Below, in pieces: positions 42,205-50,071 of a stretch of 64,000 nucleotides of DNA (position 1 is its first letter; each line of letters starts with the position of its first letter). Location: NCBI RefSeq assembly GCF_014641635.1, contig NZ_BMIC01000001.1:626641-690640 (forward strand), written 5' to 3'. The translations under genes were made by a program, and so were the position numbers. A model generated the notes under the pieces. It made no database searches and was not told the DNA's origin. It worked only from the letters and a program-made list of their open reading frames with translations. The stretch is from Aquaticitalea lipolytica (lineage in GTDB: Bacteria; Bacteroidota; Bacteroidia; Flavobacteriales; Flavobacteriaceae).

Positions 42205-42989
42205 TGAATATTTTAGATAAGATAGTTGCAGACAAAAGCGTTGAAGTTAAACTTCGAAAACAACTTATTCCAATATCGCAAGTAGAACAATCAGTATTGT
42301 TTAACAGAGAAACAATTTCTCTCGCCAAAAAGCTAAAAAATAGTACCACTGGAATCATTGCAGAGCATAAACGTCGCTCTCCATCAAAATCAGTTATCAA
42401 CCAAAATTTAAATGTATTTGATGTTGCAAAAGGCTATGAAAAAGCAGGAGTTTGCGGAATGTCTGTACTTACAGACGCAAAATACTTTGGAGGTTCTTTA
42501 GATGATTTATTGACTGCAAGAGCAAGTTGCAATTTACCTTTACTACGTAAAGAATTTATTATTGACGAATATCAAATTATAGAAGCCAAAGCCTATGGAG
42601 CAGATGTTATTTTATTAATAGCATCTATACTCACAAAAGAAGAAATAAGAACATTTTCTAGGTTAGCAAAAAGCCTAAATTTAGAAGTGTTATTGGAAGT
42701 GCATAATGAAGAAGAATTACAAAAATCTATCATGCCAAGCTTAGATATGTTAGGCGTAAATAATAGAAATTTAAAAACTTTTGAAGTTAGTTTAGATACT
42801 AGTAAAAGACTAAGTCAATTAATTCCTAACGACTTTGTAAAAGTATCAGAAAGTGGCATTAGTAATATTGAAGCCATAAAAGAATTAGAACCTTATGGTT
42901 ATAAAGGGTTTTTAATTGGAGAGAATTTCATGAAAACTGAAAATGCTGGAAAAAGTGCAGAAGAATTTATTAATAACTTAAATGAATGA
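42204..42989 (+). CDS. trpC: Indole-3-glycerol phosphate synthase
   Basis: 261 residues, monofunctional TIM barrel. EHKRRSPSKSVI (substrate phosphate), VLTDAKYFGGSLDDL, LLRKEFIIDEYQI, and NNRNLKTFEVSLDTS, ending with SESGISNIEAIKEL. Closes the ring to indole-3-glycerol phosphate. Followed by a palindromic repeat rather than directly by trpF. Confidence 0.96.
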   Translation: MNILDKIVADKSVEVKLRKQLIPISQVEQSVLFNRETISLAKKLKNSTTGIIAEHKRRSPSKSVINQNLNVFDVAKGYEKAGVCGMSVLTDAKYFGGSLDDLLTARASCNLPLLRKEFIIDEYQIIEAKAYGADVILLIASILTKEEIRTFSRLAKSLNLEVLLEVHNEEELQKSIMPSLDMLGVNNRNLKTFEVSLDTSKRLSQLIPNDFVKVSESGISNIEAIKELEPYGYKGFLIGENFMKTENAGKSAEEFINNLNE

Positions 42990-42992
42990 GTT

Positions 42993-43071
42993 TGTCATTC
43001 CGCACTTGGTGCGGAATCGACAATGAATCGAACATAAAATTAAATAGATTCCTGCCTACGTAGGAATGACA
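42993..43071. repeat. TGTCATTCC...GGAATGACA palindromic repeat, copy 1 (trpC-trpF)
   Basis: 79 bp bounded by perfect 9-bp inverted ends. Two inner hairpins: TTCCGCAC/GTGCGGAA, and one built on CCTACGTAGG. It lies between trpC and trpF and ends 6 bp before the real trpF ATG (the earlier ATG at 43066 is part of the repeat). GC-richer than its surroundings. Confidence 0.9.
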
Positions 43072-43077
43072 GGAAAT

Positions 43078-43767
43078 ATGAAACTAAAAATTTGCGGAAT
43101 GAAATATCAAGATAACATCACAGAAGTTGCAAGCTTGCAACCAGATTATCTCGGGTTTATATTTCACCATCAGTCTGCAAGACATTTTGAAGGAACAATT
43201 CCTCAAATTTCAGACACAATAAAAAAAGTTGGCGTTTTTGTAGATGAAAGTATTGATTTTATTAAAGAAATGTTTGAAGAACACAATCTTGATTGTGTTC
43301 AATTACATGGTCATGAATCACCTGAATTTTGCAAACAATTAAAGAAGCTTTGTCATTCCGAATTTATTTCGGAATCTGATGACGAGATGCTGAAACAAGT
43401 TCAGCATGACAATAATGTTAATGTCATCAAAGTATTCTCAATAAAAGACACGTTCGATTTTTCAGTTTTAGAGCCTTATGAAGAAGTTTGTGATTACTTT
43501 TTATTTGACACAAAAGGCAAACTTCCTGGAGGAAATGGTTACACCTTTAATTGGTCTGTTTTAGAACAATATCCATCTACCAAACCTTATTTTTTAAGTG
43601 GAGGAATTGGTCTGGACCAAGTTGAAAATTTAAAACAATTTCAAGAAAGTAATGCTTCAAAATACTGTTATGCAATAGACATTAACAGCAAATTTGAAAT
43701 AGAACCAGGATTTAAAAATATAAAATTATTAAAAGAATTTAAACAAAATTTGTCATTCCGCACTTGA
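43078..43767 (+). CDS. trpF: Phosphoribosylanthranilate isomerase with an in-frame repeat insertion
   Basis: 229 residues from the ATG at 43078 (MKLKICGMK); the 12-base longer start at 43066 is inside the repeat. TIM-barrel motifs: LKICGMKY, GFIFHHQSARH, VGVFVDE, VQLHGHESPEFC, VIKVFSIKD and YFLSGGIGLDQVENL. Most family members have about 205-215 residues; the excess is a block of 21 residues beginning CHSEFISESD and ending QVQHDN (residues 92-112), encoded by repeat copy 2 in frame. It lies between LHGHESPEF and the strand NVIKVF, a surface loop. The last four residues (SFRT) and the stop come from repeat copy 3. Confidence 0.93.
   Translation: MKLKICGMKYQDNITEVASLQPDYLGFIFHHQSARHFEGTIPQISDTIKKVGVFVDESIDFIKEMFEEHNLDCVQLHGHESPEFCKQLKKLCHSEFISESDDEMLKQVQHDNNVNVIKVFSIKDTFDFSVLEPYEEVCDYFLFDTKGKLPGGNGYTFNWSVLEQYPSTKPYFLSGGIGLDQVENLKQFQESNASKYCYAIDINSKFEIEPGFKNIKLLKEFKQNLSFRT
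43351..43411. repeat. Palindromic repeat copy 2, inside trpF in frame
   Basis: 61 bp beginning TGTCATTCC and ending GCATGACA, with hairpins ATTCCGAA/TTCGGAAT and TGCTGAA/TTCAGCA. It is read through in frame and translated into the extra block of TrpF. Confidence 0.92.
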
Positions 43768-43829
43768 TGCGGAATCCATCATAAATTGAACTAAAATAAA
43801 AAAGATACTGAATCAAGTTCAGGATGACA
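43751..43829. repeat. Palindromic repeat copy 3 (trpF end to trpB)
   Basis: 79 bp from TGTCATTCC to GGATGACA. Hairpins TTCCGCA/TGCGGAA and CTGAA/TTCAG. Its first bases encode Ser-Phe-Arg-Thr of TrpF and its TGA (43765-43767) is the trpF stop. It ends 8 bp before trpB. Confidence 0.9.
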
Positions 43830-43837
43830 AAAAAATT

Positions 43838-45019
43838 ATGAGTTATAACGTCAACAACAAAGGCTACTATGGAGAATTTGGAGGTGCATACATACCAGAA
43901 ATGCTGTATCCAAATGTAGAAGAATTACGTCAAAATTATTTAAAAATAATGGGAGAACCATCTTTTCAAAAAGAGTTTAACCAGCTTTTAAAAGATTATG
44001 TAGGTCGTCCTTCTCCGCTCTATTTTGCAAAACGTCTTTCTGCTAAACACAAAACCAAAATTTACTTAAAACGTGAAGACCTTAACCATACAGGAGCACA
44101 TAAAATAAACAATACTATTGGTCAGATTTTAATGGCGCAACGTTTAGGTAAAAAACGAATTATTGCCGAAACTGGTGCAGGACAACATGGTGTTGCAACT
44201 GCAACTGTTTGTGCTTTAATGGGATTAGAATGTATTGTTTATATGGGAGAAATTGATATTGCTCGTCAAGCTCCAAATGTTGCACGTATGAAAATGCTTG
44301 GTGCGACTGTTGTTCCTGCTTTATCAGGAAGCAGAACACTAAAAGATGCTACAAACGAAGCTATTCGCGATTGGATTAACAATCCTGTTGATACACATTA
44401 TATAATTGGTAGCGTTGTCGGACCTCATCCTTATCCAGATATGGTAGCTCGTTTTCAGTCTGTAGTTTCAGACGAAATTCAATGGCAATTATACGAACTT
44501 GAAGGAACAACTAAACCAAATTATGTAGTAGCTTGTGTTGGTGGAGGAAGTAATGCAGCTGGAGCTTACTATCATTATTTAGAAGATACAGAAGTAAAAC
44601 TTATAGCAGTAGAAGCAGCAGGTTTAGGAGTTGATTCTGGTGAAAGCGCTGCAACTTCAGTTCTAGGAAAAGAAGGGATTATTCATGGTAGTAAAACACT
44701 ACTCATGCAAACTAAAGATGGTCAGATTATCGAACCTTACTCTATTTCAGCAGGATTAGATTACCCTGGAGTTGGACCAATGCATGCAAATTTATATAAA
44801 ACTGGTCGTGCTGAATTTATATCTATTACAGATGATGAAGCTATGAAAGCTGGATTAGAATTATGTAAATTAGAAGGTATTATTCCTGCTATAGAAAGTT
44901 CACATGCTTTAGCCATTTTTGAGCAGAAAAAATTTAAACCAAACGATATTGTAGTCTTGAGTCTGTCTGGTCGTGGAGATAAAGATTTAGACACATATAT
45001 TAACCATTTCAAATTATAA
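43838..45019 (+). CDS. trpB: Tryptophan synthase beta chain
   Basis: 393 residues. PLP lyase: [42 protein letters not shown] (the Lys forming the Schiff base, near residue 85), [42 protein letters not shown] (phosphate binding) and [12 protein letters not shown]. It converts indole and serine to Trp, with the alpha chain from the next gene. Followed by a palindromic repeat copy. Confidence 0.97.
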   Translation: MSYNVNNKGYYGEFGGAYIPEMLYPNVEELRQNYLKIMGEPSFQKEFNQLLKDYVGRPSPLYFAKRLSAKHKTKIYLKREDLNHTGAHKINNTIGQILMAQRLGKKRIIAETGAGQHGVATATVCALMGLECIVYMGEIDIARQAPNVARMKMLGATVVPALSGSRTLKDATNEAIRDWINNPVDTHYIIGSVVGPHPYPDMVARFQSVVSDEIQWQLYELEGTTKPNYVVACVGGGSNAAGAYYHYLEDTEVKLIAVEAAGLGVDSGESAATSVLGKEGIIHGSKTLLMQTKDGQIIEPYSISAGLDYPGVGPMHANLYKTGRAEFISITDDEAMKAGLELCKLEGIIPAIESSHALAIFEQKKFKPNDIVVLSLSGRGDKDLDTYINHFKL

Positions 45020-45031
45020 AAAATCAATTTT

Positions 45032-45109
45032 TGTCATTCCGCACTTGATGCGGAATCCACAAACAAAGTGTAACATAAAAAATAGATTCCTGTCTTCGCG
45101 GGAATGGCG
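45032..45109. repeat. Palindromic repeat copy 4 (trpB-trpA)
   Basis: 78 bp from TGTCATTCC to GGAATGGCG, a slightly worn copy (relative to GGAATGACA). Hairpins TTCCGCA/TGCGGAA and a second on GATTCCTG/CGGGAATG. Ends 4 bp before trpA. Confidence 0.85.
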
Positions 45110-45113
45110 AATT

Positions 45114-45878
45114 ATGAATAGAATCAACAAAAAATTACAAGAAGACAAAAAGTTACTATCCATATATTTTACAGCAGGCTATCCTAATCTTAATGACACT
45201 GTAACTATCATTCAAGATTTAGAAAAAAGTGGTGTAGATATGATTGAAATTGGGCTACCATTTAGCGATCCTTTAGCAGATGGTCCAACTATTCAAGCAA
45301 GTTCAACCCAAGCGCTTAAAAATGGAATGACAACAGAAGTGTTGTTTAGTCAACTAAAAGACATCAGGAAATCGGTTAATATTCCTCTTATTATCATGGG
45401 TTATTTTAATCCAATGCTACAATATGGTGTTGAAGCATTCTGTAAAAAATGTGCCGAAATTGGTATTGATGGATTAATTATTCCTGATTTACCAGTCGAT
45501 GTCTATAATGAACAGTACAAAGCAACATTTGAAAAATATGAATTAATAAATATGTTTTTAATTACACCTCAAACAAGTGTTGAACGTATTAATTTTATAG
45601 ATTCAATTTCAAACGGATTTATTTACATGGTAAGTAGCGCAAGTGTTACAGGAAGTAATTCTGGATTTGGTGATGAGCAAACAAAATATTTTAAACGAAT
45701 TGCAGAAATGAATCTTAAAAATCCTCAAATTATTGGTTTTGGAATTTCTAATAACGAAACCTTTACACAAGCAACCACTCATGCCAAAGGAGCAATTATT
45801 GGAAGTGCTTTTATTAAGCATCTAACTAACAATGGCGTCAATACGATTACTAATTTTGTTAGTAGTATATTAAAATAG
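45114..45878 (+). CDS. trpA: Tryptophan synthase alpha chain
   Basis: 254 residues from the ATG at 45114; the longer frame starting at 45045 lies inside the repeat. TIM barrel with catalytic Glu and Asp: FTAGYPNLNDTV, MIEIGLPFSDPLADGPTIQ, IMGYFNPMLQYGVE, DGLIIPDLPVD, TPQTSVERI, YMVSSASVTGSNSGFG, GFGISNNET and GAIIGSAFIK. Cleaves indoleglycerol phosphate to indole for TrpB. Last gene of the trp operon. Confidence 0.97.
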   Translation: MNRINKKLQEDKKLLSIYFTAGYPNLNDTVTIIQDLEKSGVDMIEIGLPFSDPLADGPTIQASSTQALKNGMTTEVLFSQLKDIRKSVNIPLIIMGYFNPMLQYGVEAFCKKCAEIGIDGLIIPDLPVDVYNEQYKATFEKYELINMFLITPQTSVERINFIDSISNGFIYMVSSASVTGSNSGFGDEQTKYFKRIAEMNLKNPQIIGFGISNNETFTQATTHAKGAIIGSAFIKHLTNNGVNTITNFVSSILK

Positions 45879-45901
45879 TTTTCAAATTGTAAATTAAGCT
45901 C

Positions 45902-46363
45902 ATGGTAGATATTAAATACAGAACTGCTGATCTAGATGATTTAACAACATTATTAGATTTTGAATACGAAATCATATCTTTTGAACGTGCTTTTGACAGT
46001 AATTTAAAACCAGACCCAACACATTATTACGATTTAAAAGCAATGCTGCTCTCTCAGGAAGTAGAAGTTGTTGTTGCTCATATTAACAACAACATTATTG
46101 CATCTGGTTATGCCAAAATAGTAAATGCAAAACCATATCATATTAATTCTCAATATGCTTATTTAGGGTTTATGTATGTAAAACCAGAATTTAGAGGCAA
46201 AGGTGTAATACAAAATATTATTGAAACTCTTTTACAGTGGTCTAAAAACAGAGGTTTAGAAGAAGCAAGACTCGAAGTTTATAATGATAATGTAAACGCT
46301 ATAAAAGCTTATGAAAAAGTTGGCTTTAAAAAGCACATGATTGAAATGAAAATGTATTTATAA
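45902..46363 (+). CDS. GNAT family N-acetyltransferase
   Basis: 153 residues. GNAT domain: EVVVAHINNNIIASGYAKI, YAYLGFMYVKPEFRGKGVIQNIIETLLQW (acetyl-CoA site RGKGV) and EARLEVYNDNVNAIKAYEKVGFKK. 23 bp after trpA, so it may be read from the trp transcript, but nothing suggests a role there. Substrate unknown. The next gene begins immediately. Confidence 0.9.
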   Translation: MVDIKYRTADLDDLTTLLDFEYEIISFERAFDSNLKPDPTHYYDLKAMLLSQEVEVVVAHINNNIIASGYAKIVNAKPYHINSQYAYLGFMYVKPEFRGKGVIQNIIETLLQWSKNRGLEEARLEVYNDNVNAIKAYEKVGFKKHMIEMKMYL

Positions 46364-46750
46364 ATGAGAAAAGATGAAAAAATAATTTTATTCAGCATTT
46401 TGTATCTAACATATTTCAGTTTGCTTTATACATTCATTTTTTATAATATAAGAGGACTTTTACTTTTCTTTATGATGTTGACAGTATTAAACCTTCCTTC
46501 ATTAGTATGTATTCTTTTTATTTTAACTTTTGAAAAAAATAAAAAAAAGACAGTCCCTAAATGGTTATATATTTTTATTTCTGTTTTAACTTTTACAATC
46601 ACACTTATTCTATATAAAGATATAACAGAAGACCCTAGAAATATCTTTCCAATTTTTGAAGAATCAATCTATATAATTATCCTACTCTGTATCATTTCTA
46701 ATCTTTTAGCTTATATTTCTTTGCGTTTAAAAAAAAGATGTAAATTTTAA
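46364..46750 (+). CDS. Uncharacterised four-helix membrane protein
   Basis: 128 residues with four hydrophobic helices (about 8-28, 31-55, 65-85 and 98-118) separated by short charged loops (EKNKKKTVPK; KDITEDPRNIFP). No family recognised. It starts one base after the preceding GNAT stop (46363), so it is translated in a coupled manner. Confidence 0.6.
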   Translation: MRKDEKIILFSILYLTYFSLLYTFIFYNIRGLLLFFMMLTVLNLPSLVCILFILTFEKNKKKTVPKWLYIFISVLTFTITLILYKDITEDPRNIFPIFEESIYIIILLCIISNLLAYISLRLKKRCKF

Positions 46751-46809
46751 ATAATATAGTATTTAGAATTACATTTGACAGATTATTAAACCAAATAAAT
46801 ATCACCTTT

Positions 46810-47280
46810 ATGAGAATTAAATTTTTATTGCTAGTAATGTTATGCAGCTTAAGTTTTGGTTGCAAAAAAGACACAAAAACAACAATAACTCCTGAAGAAG
46901 AAACAACAACTTCTAAACCAGTAGTTGGCGAAATAGACCCAGAGTTATTACCAGATAAAGTTACATATTCAGGCATGTGGACTACTAAAAATGCTACTTC
47001 ACAAACAGAAGTAATTCTTAATCAAAACAATAATGAAATAATTGGAACTCTAGCTTATAAAGAGTTTGATAATAACGGAAAATTACAAATCATTGGTAAC
47101 AAACTTACCATTAAAGGCGTAGTAGAAAACGAAATGCTTAAAGCTACTATTTTAGACGAAAACAATACTAAAATATCATCAGCTACTTTAACACAAAACG
47201 ATAAAGAATTGTCTTTTAAAGTAACAGGTAAAAAAATAAAAAACATTGATAGTTTTACAGCTACTAAAAGAAGCATGTAA
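46810..47280 (+). CDS. Hypothetical lipoprotein
   Basis: 156 residues with lipobox LCSLSFGCKKD (Cys about 18). The mature chain is Thr/Glu/Lys-rich at first, then a beta-sandwich-like stretch (VTYSGMWTTKNATSQTEVILNQNNNEIIGTLAYKEFDNNGKLQIIGNKLTIKG). No family that I know. Confidence 0.65.
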   Translation: MRIKFLLLVMLCSLSFGCKKDTKTTITPEEETTTSKPVVGEIDPELLPDKVTYSGMWTTKNATSQTEVILNQNNNEIIGTLAYKEFDNNGKLQIIGNKLTIKGVVENEMLKATILDENNTKISSATLTQNDKELSFKVTGKKIKNIDSFTATKRSM

Positions 47281-47351
47281 TGCCATATTTTATCTTAATT
47301 AAACACAAGATTAACTTCCAATTACCATAACTTTTAGTTATATTCCCTGCT

Positions 47352-48872
47352 ATGAATACAATAGAAAATATTGAATTAGAATTTTTAAAAATTGAAGATT
47401 ACCAAGAGCTAAAAGAAGCTATGGTTGCTTCTTATGTAACAATGCCAGATTCTATCTGGAAAGAAGAGCAGATTAAAAAACTGGTTAGCGAATTTCCAGA
47501 AGGTCAAGTTGTAATTAAAATAAACAATCAAATTGCTGGCTGTGCTTTATGTATTATGGTTGATTATGATAAGTTTGAAGACAACCATACCTATAAAGAT
47601 ATTACTGGTAATTATACTTTTAATACACACACCAAAGATGGAGATGTAATTTATGGTATAGATGTATTTATCAGACCTGAATATAGAGGCTTGCGTTTAG
47701 GCAGACGTTTGTACGACTACAGAAAAGAGTTATGTGAGCGACTAAATTTAAGAGGTTTAGCTTTTGGTGGACGTATTCCAAATTATCATAAATATTCTGA
47801 AAGTTTAACTCCTAAAGAGTATATCGATAAAGTTCGTCGTAAAGAAATTCACGATCCTGTTTTAAACTTTCAAATATCTAATGATTTTCATCCAGCAAGA
47901 ATTTTAAAAAACTACTTAGAAGGTGATAATGCATCAGGAGAATATGCAGTGCTTTTAGAATGGGATAATATCTATTACGAGAAGAAAAACAAAAAAGCAT
48001 CAACAGTAAAAAAAATAGTACGTCTAGGTCTTGTACAATGGCAAATGCGTTCTTACAAAACTCTAGATGATTTAATGCATCAAGCCGAATTTTTTGTAGA
48101 TTCAGTATCTGGATATCGTAGTGATTTTGCATTATTCCCAGAGTTTTTTAACGCGCCTTTAATGGCTGAAAACAATCACTTATCTACACCAGAAGCTATA
48201 AGAGAATTAGCTAAACATACAACGGAAATTGTACAGCGCTTTTCTAAATTAGCTATATCATACAACATTAATATTATTACTGGTAGTATGCCAGAAATTG
48301 TAGGAGATAAACTTTACAATGTTGGCTATTTATGCAGACGTGATGGTACAACTGAGCGTTATGAAAAATTACACGTTACACCAGACGAAGCCAAAGTTTG
48401 GGGAATGGTTGGTGGAAATAAATTACAAGCCTTTGATACCGATTGTGGTAAAATTGGAATTTTAATTTGTTATGATTCTGAATTTCCAGAACTAAGCAGA
48501 ATTCTTGCTGATGAAGGTATGGATATTCTATTTGTTCCTTTTTTAACAGACACACAAAACGGATTTTCGCGAGTTCGTCATTGTGCACAAGCTCGTGCTA
48601 TAGAAAACGAATGCTACGTAGCTATTGCAGGAAGTGTTGGTAATTTACCTAAAGTGCATAATATGGATATACAGTTTGCGCAATCAATGGTATTTACACC
48701 TTGCGATTTTGCTTTTCCTAGCGATGGTGTAAAAGCACAAACAACACAAAATACCGAAATGATTCTTATTGCTGATGTTGATATCGATTTATTACGAGAA
48801 CTTAATCAGTTTGGAAGTGTTAGAAATTTAAAAGACAGACGTAAAGACTTATTCGAATTAAGAAAAAAATAA
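47352..48872 (+). CDS. Fusion of GNAT acetyltransferase and carbon-nitrogen hydrolase
   Basis: 506 residues, two enzymes in one chain. The N-terminal GNAT domain (about 1-200) shows GIDVFIRPEYRGLRLGRRLYDYRKELCERLNLRGLAFGGRIPNYHKY. The C-terminal nitrilase-superfamily domain (about 220-506) has the Glu-Lys-Cys triad: FPEFFNAPL (Glu), YEKLHVTPDE (Lys) and GILICYDSEFPE (Cys). Such fusions are common in Bacteroidota; a role in amide hydrolysis plus acetylation is implied but the substrate is unknown. 6 bp before the next gene. Confidence 0.9.
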   Translation: MNTIENIELEFLKIEDYQELKEAMVASYVTMPDSIWKEEQIKKLVSEFPEGQVVIKINNQIAGCALCIMVDYDKFEDNHTYKDITGNYTFNTHTKDGDVIYGIDVFIRPEYRGLRLGRRLYDYRKELCERLNLRGLAFGGRIPNYHKYSESLTPKEYIDKVRRKEIHDPVLNFQISNDFHPARILKNYLEGDNASGEYAVLLEWDNIYYEKKNKKASTVKKIVRLGLVQWQMRSYKTLDDLMHQAEFFVDSVSGYRSDFALFPEFFNAPLMAENNHLSTPEAIRELAKHTTEIVQRFSKLAISYNINIITGSMPEIVGDKLYNVGYLCRRDGTTERYEKLHVTPDEAKVWGMVGGNKLQAFDTDCGKIGILICYDSEFPELSRILADEGMDILFVPFLTDTQNGFSRVRHCAQARAIENECYVAIAGSVGNLPKVHNMDIQFAQSMVFTPCDFAFPSDGVKAQTTQNTEMILIADVDIDLLRELNQFGSVRNLKDRRKDLFELRKK

Positions 48873-48878
48873 AAAGAA

Positions 48879-49544
48879 ATGACCTATCATATTATAATAA
48901 ATAACGTTAAAACTGTTGAAGAACTAAATGGTGCTTGGACAAATAACGATTTTATTCAATTGCTCGATCTTTTTGGATTTCCAGATGCCGAGCAATCAAA
49001 ACCTGAAGAACTACGTGATTTGTTATTTATGGCTATTTCAGATTTCGAGCCAAATGAAGCTGCAGAAATAATTTTAAAATATAAACTTTCTGATAGTTTA
49101 AATGATAATCAGATTGAGCAAATTTCGCACGAAATGTTATTGGACAAAATCTCTGAAGAATACAGCGATATTTCGCTTCATCATGAGTTATTTAACATCA
49201 ATCAGTTATTGTTTAAAGCTTATAATGGCACATTTCCAAGCGCAAAAGCATCTGTAGTTGAATTTGAAATACAACCAAACAAAGACATTGATAAAGAGAT
49301 TGTTTTAAAAGCAATTAGCAAAACACTATCTGGCAGCAATGTTATTAAACGTTTATACTCAAACCACTTAGCAGGTAAAGAAAATTTTGATGAAGCCGAA
49401 AGTATTATTTGGAATTTAAAACCTATTGGCGAATCTGCTTATCAGTTAATCACTTCTGAATATTGGATGAGTAGAGATGAGTTTACAGAAGCTGAATACG
49501 ATGTCGAAGTAATTGAGTTTGAAGAAGACGAAGACGATAACTAG
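48879..49544 (+). CDS. Conserved protein of unknown function
   Basis: 221 residues, acidic, no signal peptide or membrane helix. Contains NDFIQLLDLFGFPDAEQSKPEELRDLLFMAISDFEPNEAAEIILKYKLSD and SASEYWMSRDEFTEAEYDVEVIEF-like text (ending ELEEDEDDN-type acidic tail). No family recognised. Because it follows the nitrilase fusion by 6 bp, it is probably cotranscribed. Confidence 0.6.
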   Translation: MTYHIIINNVKTVEELNGAWTNNDFIQLLDLFGFPDAEQSKPEELRDLLFMAISDFEPNEAAEIILKYKLSDSLNDNQIEQISHEMLLDKISEEYSDISLHHELFNINQLLFKAYNGTFPSAKASVVEFEIQPNKDIDKEIVLKAISKTLSGSNVIKRLYSNHLAGKENFDEAESIIWNLKPIGESAYQLITSEYWMSRDEFTEAEYDVEVIEFEEDEDDN

Positions 49545-49765
49545 CCTTTATTTTTTAGCATATTTAAATACATATTCTCAACTTTTGTTCGTGCCCAAGG
49601 CGTACGACGCAAAAACTTTAAACTAGATTTTACCGAAGGATTATCAGTAAAGCACCTAATATTAATTAGTGTTCCCATATATTCCCAACCATAATGAGCT
49701 TCTAACTCGGTTACAATTTGCTCGAGTTTAATACCATGTAAAGGATTGTTTGGTTGTGATTCCAT
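49541..49765 (-). CDS. VF530-family DNA-binding protein
   Basis: 74 residues. NPLHGIKLEQIVTELEAHYGWEYMGTLINIRCFTDNPSVKSSLKFLRRTPWARTKVENMY is the full VF530 (DUF2132) domain, a small helical DNA-binding fold known from Vibrio fischeri. It overlaps the stop of 48879-49544 by 4 bp (convergent). Upstream is the GC-rich palindromic element at 49774. Confidence 0.9.
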   Translation of the reverse strand: MESQPNNPLHGIKLEQIVTELEAHYGWEYMGTLINIRCFTDNPSVKSSLKFLRRTPWARTKVENMYLNMLKNKG

Positions 49766-49773
49766 TATCTGAT

Positions 49774-49851
49774 TGTCAGGTCGAGCGCAGTCGAGACCTA
49801 AGTTTTTAAAATCTCATATAAAATAACCTCTCGACTGCGCTCGAGAAGACA
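49774..49851. repeat. GC-rich palindromic element with TGTC...GACA ends
   Basis: 78 bp. TGTCAGGTCGAGCGCAGTCG at one end and CGACTGCGCTCGAGAAGACA at the other; TCGAGCGCAGTCGAGA is mirrored by TCTCGACTGCGCTCGA around an A/T-rich middle. The ends TGTC/GACA and the length match the trp-operon repeats, but the inner sequence does not. It abuts the stop of the next minus-strand gene. Confidence 0.85.
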
Positions 49852-50067
49852 TTATTCTCCTATAACTAACTTTTTAATTTTTGTTGCTTTTTCAAAATGA
49901 TTAAGCTTGTGTGTCATAATCCACCATTCTGCTGCTTCCATTAACAACTCTGGATCTGTGTTTTTATTTTCAAAAAAGGCATAGAATGAAAGCCCAACAT
50001 TTAACCCTTTTGTTTCTATTTTTTTATCACAAATAGAAATAATTTTATCTTTTAAAGTGGCACGCAT
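49852..50067 (-). CDS. Small conserved protein (DUF6500-like)
   Basis: 71 residues from the ATG at 50067. The frame reaches farther upstream, but that part overlaps the helicase gene and is not conserved in character. ATLKDKIISICDKKIETKGLNVGLSFYAFFENKNTDPELLMEAAEWWIMTHKLNHFEKA is a compact helical domain that I associate with DUF6500; I give that name with low certainty. It starts 4 bp after the helicase stop, so it is probably cotranscribed. Function unknown. Confidence 0.6.
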   Translation of the reverse strand: MRATLKDKIISICDKKIETKGLNVGLSFYAFFENKNTDPELLMEAAEWWIMTHKLNHFEKATKIKKLVIGE

Positions 50068-50071
50068 TAAG

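Noticed and set aside
43351-43411. Frameshift or pseudogene in trpF
   Set aside because: The insertion keeps the frame and all TrpF motifs before and after it are intact.
42993-45109. CRISPR array
   Set aside because: The repeats are few, unequally spaced by whole genes, and individually palindromic with variant cores; no cas genes are present.
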